Positions 26,431 to 38,689 of a DNA stretch of 64,000 bases are shown here, piece after piece. Source of the DNA: Cornus controversa (lineage: Eukaryota > Streptophyta > Magnoliopsida > Cornales > Cornaceae); the NCBI GenBank assembly GCA_026545225.1, contig CM048852.1:57357146-57421145 (forward strand), given 5' to 3'. The position numbers were made by a program, and so were the translations under genes. The notes beneath the pieces are model-generated. The model saw only the letters and a program-made list of their open reading frames with translations, searched no databases and was not told the origin of the DNA. Every line of letters begins with the position of its first letter. Position 1 is the stretch's first letter.

Positions 26431-29109
26431 ATGAGGAACACCGATTCTAAGTATCATCCAGTGTCGATTTCTGTTTTGCTGTTCTTGGCCTTTGTGATTC
26501 GTGTAATCTTAGCTGCCGATTATGTTCCAACCGATAAAATTCTCCTAAACTGTGGGGTATCTCCCGAAACTACTGATGCTGATGGTCGGAAATGGACCTC
26601 AGATATCGGCTCAAAGTTTGCATCAGCAGGTGGGAAGACGTTGACATCCACTGCTGCTACTCAAGACCCTTCTGTTCCTGCGGTCCCTTACATGACCGCT
26701 CGGATTTTCGAATCTGAGTTCACCTATAGTTTTCCTGTAGCTTCTGGTCGTAAATTTGTTCGTCTGTATTTTTATCCTGCTTCTTATTTGGGTCGAAATG
26801 CTTCCAATGCTGTTTTCTCGGTGACCGCTGGCCAGTATACCCTTCTGAAGAACTTCAGTGCAGCACAAACAACTGAAGCTCTGAACTATGCTTTTATTCT
26901 TAAGGAGTATTCCGTCAATGTCCCCACTGAGACATTGAACATAACCTTCAAACCATCATCCAGTACTTCCAATTCCTATGCCTTTGTGAACGGGATTGAG
27001 GTTATGTCGATGCCTGACATATATAATACAGAGGATGAATCATCCTCAATTGTTGGCCAAGGTGCTCCATTCATCATTGACAATGGTACTGCTCTGGAAA
27101 ATGTTTATCGGTTAAATGTGGGTGGAAATAGCATTTCGCCCACTGGCGATACTGGTTTGTTTAGGTCCTGGTACGACGATTCACCATATATATTTGGGGC
27201 AGCAACAGGCGTTACAGTGGCTTCCGACTCAAATGTGACGATCAAGTACCCCTCAGGCATGCCTACTTATGTTGCACCAGAAGATGTCTATTCCACTGCT
27301 AGAACGATGGGTCCAACTGACAACATCAATAGAAATTACAATTTGACTTGGATGTTTGCAGTCGACTCGGGATTCTCTTACCTGGTTAGGCTCCATTTCT
27401 GTGAGGTTGCTCTAAATATAACCGTGATTAATCAAAGAGTGTTTGACATCTTCCTTAATAATCAAACTGCAATGAACGAGGCAGATGTGATTGCTTGGGC
27501 ACAAGCCAATGAAGTTCCAGTTTATAAGGATTTTGTTGTGGTGGTTCCTGGTGGGGCTCCTCAGCAGGATCTTTGGCTTGCTCTGCACCCAGCCATTGAG
27601 TCAAAGCCCCAATATTATGATGCGATACTGAATGGACTGGAGATATTCAAAATAAGCGATACTTCTGGAAATCTCGCCGGTCCAAATCCAGTCCCAGCTC
27701 CAAAACAGGATGTTATTGACCCATCATTAGTTAGACCATCATCCTCTTCGAGTCAGTCAAAGAATCAAAAGGCTATTATTGGCGGAGGTGTTGGTGGTGG
27801 CGTTGCTGCAATCCTTCTTGTTGGTTTGTTGGTTTGTGCTGTTTCCCGTCACCGTAGGCAGGGGAAGGACTCAAGTGCTAGCGATGGGTGGCTCCCTCTT
27901 TCTCTATATGGAAATTCACACTCTGCAGGCTCGGCAAAGACAAATACCACAGGAAGCTATGCTTCCTCCCTCCCTTCAAATCTTTGCCGCCACTTTTCAT
28001 TTGCTGAGATCAAGGCTGCCACCAACAACTTCGATGAGGCTCTACTACTTGGTGTAGGAGGTTTTGGCAAAGTTTACAAGGGAGAAATTGATGGTGGAAC
28101 GACTAAGGTGGCAATTAAGCGAGGGAACCCCCTTTCTGAGCAAGGTGTGCATGAATTTCAAACTGAGATCGAGATGCTTTCAAAACTCAGACACCGTCAC
28201 CTTGTTTCGCTAATTGGTTATTGTGAAGAGAACTGTGAAATGATCCTTGTCTATGATTATATGGCCCATGGAACCCTTCGTGAACATCTATACAAGACCC
28301 AAAAGCCGCCTCTTCCATGGAAGCAGAGGCTTGAGATATGCATTGGAGCCGCTCGTGGTTTACACTATCTCCACACTGGCGCCAAGCACACCATTATCCA
28401 CCGTGATGTTAAGACAACCAACATCCTCTTGGATGAAAAATGGGTGGCAAAGGTTTCTGATTTTGGGTTGTCAAAAACAGGTCCTACATTAGATCACACT
28501 CATGTTAGCACTGTTGTGAAGGGCAGTTTTGGTTACTTGGATCCGGAGTACTTCAGGCGGCAGCAACTGACAGAAAAATCTGATGTTTACTCATTTGGAG
28601 TTGTACTTTTTGAGATCTTATGTGCTCGGCCAGCTTTGAACCCAACTCTTCCAAAGGAACAAGTAAGCTTGGCTGAGTGGGCATTGCATTGCCAGAAGAA
28701 GGGCATTCTTGATCAGATTACTGACCCATATCTGAAGGGGAAGATTGCACCGGAGTGCCTAAAAAAGGTTGCTGAAACGGCAATGAAATGTGTGTCTGAT
28801 CAGGGGATCGACAGGCCATCAATGGGTGATGTGCTGTGGAACCTCGAGTTTGCTCTGCAGCTTCAAGAGAGTGCAGAGGAGAGTGGCAAGGGTCTGGGAG
28901 GTGTGGACATCGAGGAGGGTTCATTTGATGTAGCCTGTAAAGGAAAGCAGGATCCAAATGCATCCCCAGGTTTTGATGGTAACGTGATGGATTCAAGGAG
29001 CAGTGGGATGTCTATGAGCATAGGTGGCCGGAGCTTAGCTAGTGAAGATTCAGATGGATTGACGCCGAGTGCCGTGTTCTCACAGATCATGAACCCGAAA
29101 GGACGTTGA
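26431..29109 (+). CDS. FER: FERONIA-like receptor kinase (CrRLK1L family)
   Basis: Plasma-membrane receptor kinase that binds RALF peptides and cell-wall pectin, with LLG co-receptors, in growth, fertilisation and immunity. One uninterrupted exon encodes 892 residues (Arabidopsis FER has 895). A signal peptide (LLFLAFVIRVILAADY) is followed by two malectin-like domains with many N-glycosylation sites (about residues 36-415). A transmembrane helix lies at about 447-472 (IIGGGVGGGVAAILLVGLLV) with a basic stop-transfer SRHRR. The kinase has GVGGFGKVY from about 541, Lys563, HRD Asp659, DFG Asp677 and the KGSFGYLDPEYFRRQQ activation segment. The tail ends FSQIMNPKGR, typical of FER rather than of ANXUR or HERCULES relatives. 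The intronless coding region is normal for the family. Looks intact; no paralogue nearby. Confidence 0.97.
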   Translation: MRNTDSKYHPVSISVLLFLAFVIRVILAADYVPTDKILLNCGVSPETTDADGRKWTSDIGSKFASAGGKTLTSTAATQDPSVPAVPYMTARIFESEFTYSFPVASGRKFVRLYFYPASYLGRNASNAVFSVTAGQYTLLKNFSAAQTTEALNYAFILKEYSVNVPTETLNITFKPSSSTSNSYAFVNGIEVMSMPDIYNTEDESSSIVGQGAPFIIDNGTALENVYRLNVGGNSISPTGDTGLFRSWYDDSPYIFGAATGVTVASDSNVTIKYPSGMPTYVAPEDVYSTARTMGPTDNINRNYNLTWMFAVDSGFSYLVRLHFCEVALNITVINQRVFDIFLNNQTAMNEADVIAWAQANEVPVYKDFVVVVPGGAPQQDLWLALHPAIESKPQYYDAILNGLEIFKISDTSGNLAGPNPVPAPKQDVIDPSLVRPSSSSSQSKNQKAIIGGGVGGGVAAILLVGLLVCAVSRHRRQGKDSSASDGWLPLSLYGNSHSAGSAKTNTTGSYASSLPSNLCRHFSFAEIKAATNNFDEALLLGVGGFGKVYKGEIDGGTTKVAIKRGNPLSEQGVHEFQTEIEMLSKLRHRHLVSLIGYCEENCEMILVYDYMAHGTLREHLYKTQKPPLPWKQRLEICIGAARGLHYLHTGAKHTIIHRDVKTTNILLDEKWVAKVSDFGLSKTGPTLDHTHVSTVVKGSFGYLDPEYFRRQQLTEKSDVYSFGVVLFEILCARPALNPTLPKEQVSLAEWALHCQKKGILDQITDPYLKGKIAPECLKKVAETAMKCVSDQGIDRPSMGDVLWNLEFALQLQESAEESGKGLGGVDIEEGSFDVACKGKQDPNASPGFDGNVMDSRSSGMSMSIGGRSLASEDSDGLTPSAVFSQIMNPKGR

Positions 29110-30081
29110 GATGGATTAGTAGCAAAAACCGTTGGTTGCTGATTTTCATCTGGCAATGTGCTTTCATATGTTGGTTAAAACACGCGAGTAAAAATTTTCT
29201 GTCTCTATTTTATCTTTATTCATTTACTTACTATTTATGTTTTGGTCAAATTTGCCTGTAAGTTGTATCTGGAATTAAACTAAGGGCGTGAAAATAATTT
29301 GTTGTAATACCTAATTGCACTCGTTGAGAGATTGATTTGGCTTTCATGTTGGTGCTATTTGATACCAGCTTGTCTTTTTTCTGTCAAATAGCAGAGCATG
29401 GGATAAACTAAAAGGATTGAAAATAACAAATAATAATAGAATAGTGATAATAATGCTAATTTATGCGGGCTGACAATTTGGTTACCTACATATTTATTTA
29501 TTCAGACAGCGGTGCTACTTTAAAGAAATGTTTTGTTTAATTAAACAATTGGTAGGAAGAATATCTAAGTCAGCTGGCAATAGGTGGAAAGAGTTTAGTG
29601 GAGAGAGCCATTAGTTGCTTTGATTACGCGGTTGGTTTGGTCTCTCTCTCTCTCTCTGATAGTTGTTGACTAGGCTTGAGAGAGAGAGAGAGAGAGAGTT
29701 GAGTCCCATGATAACATTAGAATAGTAGGGAAAATAGAACAGAACATTAGTTTAAAGGAGATTCCTTTCACTTGTTTGGAGAAGAAAAATGAAAAGCAGA
29801 GTTAGAGAATTCGAGCGATGGCTTAACTAGTCCATTTTTCTTTTTCTTATTGTTTATATGATTTTAGTCCATTGTTGGGTATGGCTGTCACCTCCCTAAA
29901 GATCGACTTTTCTTATTTGAAAAATTACAAGATAAAGTTGGGTTTCAAAGGTGAAAGTGACACCTTTGGCATTTAGGCCCCCAGAAGTGCCACTTGGTGG
30001 AGTGGCAACAGTGCATCCCAATAAAATGCTTTCTCTAAAGCGGTGCGGTGCATTTAAAGAAGTCGAATGGCCGCTCACGCA

Positions 30082-30114
<33 letters not shown>

Positions 30115-30593
30115 GTGTGTGCTCTTAGTTTGGCGTAATTGCATGATACTATATATCCTACCAATTAACAGCTCATAGAGTCTACACGAAAACACAATAA
30201 TTTGGATTCAATAGTTCTAAAGCACGAGTCTACACGAAAACACAATAATTGAAATTAGTTAATGTATGATTTGATTTTTTTTCCTTTTTTCTGTGTCTCT
30301 TCAATTTTAAAAAGTTATTTCAAATGACCGACGTTAAACAAGGTCCATTCAATTGTGAGCTGTGATATCCCTTAAAACTAGAAGGTACACCGTTACACAC
30401 GTCAAAACTATTTCAGTCACGCGGGTTTCCAACAAGTAGTAGTAAATATCACGTAATTGCACAGCAAATTTCATTTTCGTTGCCATCTCTTTTGGATGAG
30501 TTTGAAAAGGAAAAAGACGGTAGGTAGGTATTCATTCTGAAAGAGAGAGCCAAGTAATCCACTGAGGACGACCCACATCACTCACCCTGGACC

Positions 30594-30624
<31 letters not shown>

Positions 30625-31185
30625 CATGGCCTCCATCTGCTATCGGTAGTTTGTCCATCCAATCAATGCGGCCAAAGAAGCCACAGAAAAAAGAAGGCAT
30701 CACCATGTGGTTGTTTCTTTCCCCTCCTCATAAAGGACAGACAAAGACCAGTTCCAGCTCACCTTATATCCATTTTTTGTCTCTTCCAACCCATTACATC
30801 CTCTTTCCCAAACACACTTCTCCTACAAAATGAATATATATATACAATTTTTTTCCTTGGTAAAACTATAGACACCTAAGGTGATCGAATCTCAACTTAA
30901 CGACTGATCATGATAATCCATCACCTACTTAAATAATAATAATAAGGAAAATCCGTGTACACAAAAAAAAAATATATATATATATATATATCTAAGAAGC
31001 ATGAATTAAAATATACTGTAGCTAGGTTGGTTATATGGAACAATGGTAGAAGCTATATAAAAATGAGCAATAACAATAAAACCCGGTCACAGGCACAGCA
31101 ATGGTGGAAACAGGAAATTATGCATCGGGGGGGGTGGGGGGTGGTTCTTGTAGAATTACGGATAAAGGAAGCACGTCGAGCAGCC
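29110..31185. other. FERONIA 3' UTR and intergenic DNA
   Basis: A TC array at about 29641-29657 and a GA array at about 29680-29698 form an inverted pair. Other simple repeats are GT near 30096-30112, GA near 30600-30624 and a G-rich run near 31125-31143. The phrase gagtctacacgaaaacacaataatt occurs twice (near 30178 and 30226). No gene recognised. Confidence 0.5.
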
Positions 31186-31189
31186 AAAC

Positions 31190-31490
31190 CATCCATCTGA
31201 TTCAAGGGGAGAAAGAAGTCTTGCTTGAATAGAAGGTTTGATTTTTGCGGTAATGGGAGCAACTGGTATCTCTAAAGACTCGGGCATGGGGTAGATGGTT
31301 GCTGAAAGCGCCAATTTGTTGATTCTATTCGATAAGGTTCTTCGCTGCCCTATTGATTGATTCACCCCAAGATTGTGGTTGAATCTGGAAGCCACATTGG
31401 TGTTGCATAAAATGCCACAAAGAGGTTGAAAATTGGCCGTTGAAGAAAATGTGGTTGATTGATTCACTACATCTCAGGCACAAAGAGCCA
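31190..31490 (-). mobile_element. LINE relic: reverse-transcriptase-associated zinc-binding (zf-RVT) segment
   Basis: On the minus strand a frame reads CLRCSESINHIFFNGQFS and then TSLWHFMQHQCGF, the pattern of zf-RVT (CxxC...HIFF.C.FS..LW). After a frame change another reads KLALSATIY and later KIKPSIQARLLS, which normally follow zf-RVT at the end of L1-type LINE ORF2. Stops and at least one frameshift make it dead. No poly(A) tail or target duplication was identified. Confidence 0.6.
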
Positions 31491-32998
31491 TGGTTGGTTA
31501 GGTATGTGAAATTTGAAAGATGAAGATGATGATTTTTTTATCTAAGGTGGGCGGCATTCTTTTTAGAGTTTGAGAGTATTGCATATTTTGGAGTGCAGCC
31601 GAATCCTACAACAAGTTCGAGAACAACAGAAATTCGTTATTATTCATTTCAGTTACCTGATAATTTCATATACCACTACCATTCATTCAGAGTATGAGAA
31701 ACAAAATCATTATTACTCGTAGAAATAAAGAAAGAGAATTGTATTTATTGAATTGACATATAACTTAAAATTATTATGGACAATAAATAAAGGCCTATTT
31801 ACAGACATAAATCTTGGAAGCTAAGTAAACTTAGAAAACAAAAAATCCTAATCCGAGATGGTTTAAAAGAAGGTGTAAGAAACCTATATAGTTTAGAAAA
31901 AGATATATAATTTAACAGGAGATATAATAGGAAAATATATAATCTAATAATTACTATTTTACATTTTCCCCATATTTTTTAATGTTGTTGTCCCATTGAC
32001 ATTTGTAAAACCAAATCATTAGCAATAATCATATCAGGTCAGGTCAAAACTGATATAGCACTAATATTCTATATAGCAAACTCAGTGTGTTACCAAATAA
32101 AAGCTCAAATTTAATCCTGTATTCAGTATCAGGTCAAAACTTAAGCTCAACCCAAACTTATAATTTTGATAAATCAAGCTCGTACAACCCAGTACTAGCT
32201 CAGTTCTGTTCACTTGTAGTGTCCAAGTATTTGTAGACTGCTGAGCACAGAAAAATCAAAATCCGCCATTTCTCAAAAACACAAATACTATTTAATAAAA
32301 TTATGACAATTAATGGTTCAACTACTGGTTCTTGTGATTTGTGCATTGCATTGCATAGCATTTTTGTCATCGGAAACAAATTAGAAGTACTCCAAATTGC
32401 AAAGCTGTCCGGAGACTTGGTTTTTCCAAAGAATGCAGCCTAGAATTGGTCTTGGCTAAGTCACTGAGGCTACACACTGCATAAGATTATCTCTTTGCTA
32501 GTCATATGATAGCTAAAGAGCCTTCAAAACAGTCTCATCAAACTTGGCACTTCATCATCTTCGATTCATTTTGGCGTGCCAAAGCAAATGCAGGTCATGG
32601 AAGTCCCCCAATTAGATTTATGTTCTTCAATATCCTTTTTTGAACATATATATCATTAATATATATATATACAGAGAGAGAGAGAGACAGAGAGATGGGA
32701 ACAAGGAGATAGTGGGATGAAGAAAGCAATGGGATAATAAGATAAGCTAGATAATTAACTTTACAACAAAAAGAATTTTGACAATTCTGGATCTCCATTT
32801 TCTGGAAAATTGAGCGGTCATTAGTACCCAGGTTTTCTCTCTTAAAATTTTCCATACCAAAAGACAATCATGTAATTAAATTAGTCAACTTTACAATGTA
32901 AGGCAAAGTATATAGACAAAGACTCACAGCACTCACAAGAAGAAGAGAGAGAATAGTTCCTTGGCCACTCATATATGACAAAATAAAAAACCAAACAG
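31491..32998. other. Intergenic DNA and thioredoxin 3' flank
   Basis: AT-rich, no recognisable gene. A TA/GA microsatellite lies near 32659-32694. The thioredoxin 3' UTR should occupy the right end, read on the minus strand. Confidence 0.5.
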
Positions 32999-35900
32999 TT
33001 ATTTCTGACCTGGGGCAACAGAATCTAGAATGTCAGTTATCTTCTTCTGGAGCTCCAGCTTGTTGGCCCCCACAAGTTTGTCAATTTGCTGACCATCTCT
33101 AAGGAAGAAGAAGGTCGGAGTGGCTTTGATATCCCATGATGTACTAAATTCCTGCACCAGAATAAAATTAATTGTTAACAAATTCCACAGATTCTAGAAA
33201 AAATTACCTGAAACATCAATGTGAAGAATTGGATCAGACAATTACTTCACATTGTCTGTGGGTTTGAATATCAAAATTATTTTTTTCTTTTTTGCCTTGT
33301 CATTTACAAGCCAGCCACATAATAAAAGGGGAGGCATTTGGCGGGCTTCAAACATCAGAAATGCCACTTTGTTTCACTTTACAAGTTCCCAATATAATTG
33401 CATTACTTACAGTTAGTTCATCAACATCGATTGTTAGAAACATTAATGAAGGGTGTTTCTGGGATAGCTCGCAATAGAATGGTGCAACCATTCTACAAGG
33501 ACCACACCATGATGCACTGAAATTTGCAATCACCTGTTGAAAAATTAGCTCTAGTTGGAAGGGAAAAAACCCATAAAAAAGAACACTTCCCAAATAAATC
33601 AAATTGAACTTCAATGCAAAATCAATAATATCAAGGAATTTTGTATATCATATAGTATTAGATATGGCTAATGCTTGTATATGAGAGAGAAGAAGAGGAC
33701 AATGCTTGTAGACATTCATTTATGCTTAGTGTGAGCTGAAAGCATATACTGTAGATTCAAAAGGTATTTGGCCTAAACTGTTTTATTTCAGGTCACTCAC
33801 CTCATCATATTGGTTATAACATTAAATCATCCTGAATATATTATCCAGGTCGTCCAGCGAGTTTTTTTTTTTTTTTCTCTCTTTTTGCTTGGTAAATGCT
33901 AGCAGGTAACTTCTCAAAACTAAGTAACCTGGTAAGCAGATGTCAATATTCATTCAAGATAGTCCTAAAACACACACCATGTATTACTGAACTAAGCAAT
34001 CCAGTTCAAAGTAAACATTGATAGGGGATCCTTACATGAAGAGATAATAAAAGAGGCTGAAAATTTGAGAATGGTCATCACTTTAAGCAAGGCAAACCAA
34101 CAGCTCATTCAAAATTTTAAACCAGTTCATTGATATTACTACTAATGAAGTAGAGGAAGCAGTTATGAAGACGGGTAAAATAAAGCAGAGGAAGCACTTG
34201 CAAAGATGGGTAAAAATAAAGCAGTAGGACCTGATGGCATAGAGGTATGAAGAATTCTAGGAAAAATATACGAATTGAATAGTTAACAAAATTCTAGCAG
34301 AAAAAATAATGCCAAATGAGTGGAGTAGTATCATAGTACCAATTTATAAAAATAAAAAGATATACAAAATTTTAAAAATTATAGAGGAATTAAATTAATG
34401 AGTCAAACAATGAATTATGGGAAATGATAAATAGCAAAGATTAAGAAGAAACTTCAATATCAGATAATCGTTTGGATTTATGCCAAGTAGATCCACTAGG
34501 GAAGCCATCTATTTAGGAAGACAATTAATAGAAGAGTGTAGAAGTAAATAAACGGATCTACACATGATTTTCATAGAATTAGAGTAAAGGCATATGACAA
34601 AGTGCCAAGGGATGTACTTTGGTGGACTCTACAACGAAAACAAGTTCTTATAAAACTTAAATATCTTATTCAGGACTTGTATAGTGAGACAAGGACTAGA
34701 ATTCGGACTATAAAAGACTAGTGATTTTTATATAAAAAATAATAATAAAAAAGAAGTAGGATTACACCAAGGTTCAATGTTAAGTCCATACTTATTAATG
34801 GTAGTTTTAGATCAAATAACGAATGATATCCAAGAAGACATTCCATGGAGCATGTTGTTTGTTGATTCAATAATTCTATTGGATACTTCTAAGGAGTGGC
34901 AATTATATTAGAAACTCCCTTAAAAGCAAAAGGCCTAAAAATTAGTCAGATTAAAATATAATACATGATATGTAAGTTTAATAAGATAGTAGAAGACGAC
35001 AATATAACTATCACAGTTCAAGACAAAAGAGCCACTAAAAATAGCCATTTTTTATATTTAAGCTCCATAATACGACTAGTTAGAGGTAGATGACGATGTA
35101 ATTAGAAGGATTGGAGCAAGGTGGACAAAATGGAGACAAACTAGTAATCTTCTATTTGACATACGAATACCAAATAAGTTAAAAGAAAAACTTTATAGGA
35201 CGGTTCTTAGGCCAACTATATTATATGGAGCAAAATCTTGGACATTAAAAAGAAACAATAACAACACAACTGAAATAAGAATGCTAAGATGGATGATAGG
35301 GTTGACTAAGAAATATAGAATTAATAATCAACATGTGTGGGGAAAATTAGGAGTGGCGCCTATTAGTGATAAAATAAGAGAGAGTAAACTTAGTTGGTAT
35401 GGTGACTACGGTCACATACAACGGAAACCCATGGATGCACTGTTAAGAAAAGGTAGATTCATTTACAAAGAAGGTAATAGACAAAGAGGCCTACCAAAAC
35501 TCATGTGGGAAGAAGTAACTAGAAATGATCTTAAAAATTAAATATAATAGGAGAAATGACTTGTAATAGAAAAGAATGAAAAGGAGAATTCATGTGGCTG
35601 ACTCCATTCATATAGGAGAAAGTCAATGATGATGATGAATTGATAGAGAAAAGGAACGTGCCTAATCATCTCCTTATTGACATGAAAAAAACTTTGTGAT
35701 GAAAATTGAAGAGTGGTCATGCAAATATTCAACTTATCCCAGAGGAAAAAAAAAGGCTGGAGAGTGGTGAACAATTTATATCTGGTAAAATCCAAAGTAA
35801 TCGAATTCACATAGATGTGTTGGAAAGAAATTTTGGAAAACTTCTGTCTTTAGTGGGTGTGAATTTTGGTGGGTGGCAGCGAAAAGGCTTCGCTGGAATG

Positions 35901-37987
35901 ATCAACTTTCTAATATCCATGAACTAGAATATACCATAAGGATAGATTTGTCGTGCATAAGGCCAGCCATTGATGTTTTAGAAACTTTATCAGGTCCAGA
36001 TTATTTAATAAATTTTGTCTTTATACTTTGTGTTCTAGCTAGTTGACGTCAATTCTTCACTGGTTGTCAACACAATTCTATAGGTGCATACCAAAAGAGA
36101 GAAATAATTTGATGTAAAATGGTTTAAAACCTTAGAGGCTCAATGACTTGGATGTGCCTGTTGTTCTCAGGCTGTTTCTAGGAGCTAAAATGTACTTTTT
36201 TCTTTTTTTCTGTCAACCAGGATTCTGACCTTGGGAGAAAGCCTGGACCTCTTTGCCTGATTTTTCAGATGTACACCATATATGTATGCGGTACACACTT
36301 GGAAGTTGGAACACTTTCTTATAACAAATTTATTATTTAAAGAATATAGTAACTATCGAAAAAGAATAGATTAGTTCACTCTCATAACAAAAAAATGGAT
36401 TAGGAAACCATAATAGGGCTTCCAATGGCACTTTATATGGTTCATTATACTGCCAAAAGATAACCTTGTTACAATACTTACAATCTTTTCATCCCTCCTT
36501 GCTTCTGACTGCTTTTCATCCCAACTTTCTCTGGTTGTGATAAGCTGAACATTTCCACCAGCAAAATCGACATTATGATCAGAATCATCTCCATCATTCT
36601 GAGGCTACAAGTAGGATGCAGATTGTTACGTCTTTGTCAAATAACTTAAAAGGTAAGATTCATAAAAATGTACCATATATATGAAGCCAAGTTTCGAAAT
36701 CATCAGCTAAGGCATTACTGTAGTTGACTAAACTGACATTTTTGTGGAGGAAGATTTTTTGAAACTATTTGTATTTTTTTCCTGGTTGTTAGAAACTATT
36801 TGTATTGCTAGCCAGTTAACAAGGAAAACCAAATAAGCTATAACATAAACGTAACTATCACGTCTACTTGGACCTTTGTGGAAATTGAGTCTTTTTTCGA
36901 TAACATTTAGCAAAAAAACCACTCTCTTAAACATAGCTGCATAAAGCAAACAAGATAATTGAACTATAACACAACACAATGAACTCATTTCTCAAATTCC
37001 AAGTAAAAAAACCTAGGCCAATTCAATTTCTATTTGACAATGAAATACCTTGCTATATATTATAAATTATAAAAGAGAAGTAATGAAAGTAAAATTAAGA
37101 TTAGTACTACATGAAAAAGTATCTTTCATTGCTTAAAACTGAGAAACAACCAAATTACAACTTAATAGGTGTGGATACTGTTTGAGGCAAAGCTATATGC
37201 TATGCTCCAGTTCAACAACAAACAATTACTGAAGACAAGTCGAAACTGTGACCAAGAAATGCTCACACACACACATACTGAAGAAATGTGTGTCCTTAGT
37301 CCTTACCCTGTGTGTGTAAGGACACACATACTAAGAGACACTCAAACTATACTCACACATATACAAATGCACAAAAAACATGCACACACTAACTCTAAGA
37401 TACACCTCAACTAAACCCACCCACTTGCCCATCCACCTAAACACCTAGAACAAACACTAAGAAACAATCAAAGAAACCCATTTCCACCATTTTACTCAAT
37501 CTTGTAGCATATCTTCTGATAATCATACCCCATCAAATCCTTCCTATAGGATCTCCACGTCGTTTCTGGCTTTCCTCTTCTCCGCAATTCATATAACCTA
37601 TCAGTATCAGCTAAAACTGTATCATATTTATAATGCTCTGGAATTCAAGCAAACAAATAACTTTTTCTCTAACTTTTTCCAAATTTGATGTTTTCACTAA
37701 TTCCAAGAAAAAAATGATCACTAATTCAGAACATAAGGTAAAAGGGAACAATAACTAAACAGAAAAGACTGTTCCACAATACAATATGAAAGACAACAGG
37801 ACAAGGCATAATAGAAGAATACAGGAGTTACAATAGACAACCACCACCAGAATAAACACTATTCTGATAAAGGAAATCACTAAATCTATAGTTTCTATGC
37901 ATATATTTTGTTTGAGAAGATTTTTGTACTTGTTAAATAGGCAGGTATCAATGAAAAAAAAAATACCTTAGTTAAGCAAAGTCCCAT
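32999..37987 (-). CDS. TRXH9: Thioredoxin h, TRX H9 class
   Basis: Small dithiol-disulfide oxidoreductase. Minus-strand exons 5' to 3': 37987-37967, 36604-36482, 33533-33411 and 33151-32999, each in phase 0, giving 139 residues (Arabidopsis TRX H9 has about 140). The first exon encodes only MGLCLTK, a Gly2/Cys4 motif suited to N-myristoylation and palmitoylation, as known for TRX H9, which is membrane-associated and moves between cells. The active site is SWCGPC (Cys58, Cys61), with the IDVDEL strand and the cis-proline in KATPTFFF (Pro101). VNDNVQLITT-like N-terminal text reads NVQLITTRESWDEK here. Introns are large: about 1.36 kb after exon 1 and 2.95 kb after exon 2, the latter carrying an antisense RTE LINE. 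The tiny first exon is easy to miss. Confidence 0.93.
34120..35640 (+). mobile_element. RTE-clade LINE, 5'-truncated and degenerate, in thioredoxin intron 2
   Basis: Plus-strand text, broken by many stops and shifts, follows the RTE order. First AKMGKNKAVGPDGI (RT start) near 34196-34240, then SIIVPIYKNK, then a DLHMIFIELE/KAYD-like palm near 34555-34610, then QGSMLSPYLLMVVLDQITN near 34765-34820 with a FVD box remnant. It ends with a clean reading frame at 35281-35541 (MLRWMIGLTKKYRI..., KLSWYGDYGHIQRKPMDA..., GLPKLMWEEVTRNDLKN), the usual RTE C-terminus. The 3' tail gatgatgatgaa near 35626-35638 is the short microsatellite end common to plant RTEs. It is antisense to the host gene. No target duplication found. 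Confidence 0.8.
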
Positions 37988-38689
37988 TTTGATCTTCAGA
38001 AAGCTAGATATGCTGAACTACCCACAGTATCCTGAAAGTGAAATTAAATTAAAGAAAATGACAGCATTAAAGTCAAAATGTTAACACGGATTAATTAGTG
38101 GAACTATTCTAAAGTAAAATGAGCATTTTAAGCCTCTCATCAATATAAAATGAGTTCATTAGTTCACTTCAACTTTATTGGCAATATGTTTTTGAAAGCA
38201 AATACATGTAGAAGTGTAACATTCTCCTATAAAACCTTCTGAGATATTTATTTTATATTCAGTTAATTACTCTGGGTAGATTGTATCTTTTTTTAATTAA
38301 AATACATGAATCTGTGAATACACGAGAAAATAGTAGGTGTTTCCCTCAAGTGATGCGTACATCAACTTTTGAATGCTTTGAAAATGAACAAGAGACGCAA
38401 CATCAGAGCTCAAATGCAGCAAAATGTGGGTAAATGTTTCCAAGATATTCAGTAAGAGCGCAGGTAAATCAGCTAATTGAATATCATAGATTTAGATTAG
38501 TGATTTAGTACATAGGAAGATTAAAATGTGGAGGGATCTAGTTGTTAGACGCTATGATTAGGAGGAGGGTTAATATAGTATTGCTTATAACAAAATAGTA
38601 AGAGAGAGCTATTGAAATTGAAAATACAGAATATAAAATATAACAAAGAAACATATAATGTATAATGGTTGAAAAGTATTTAAAATAAT

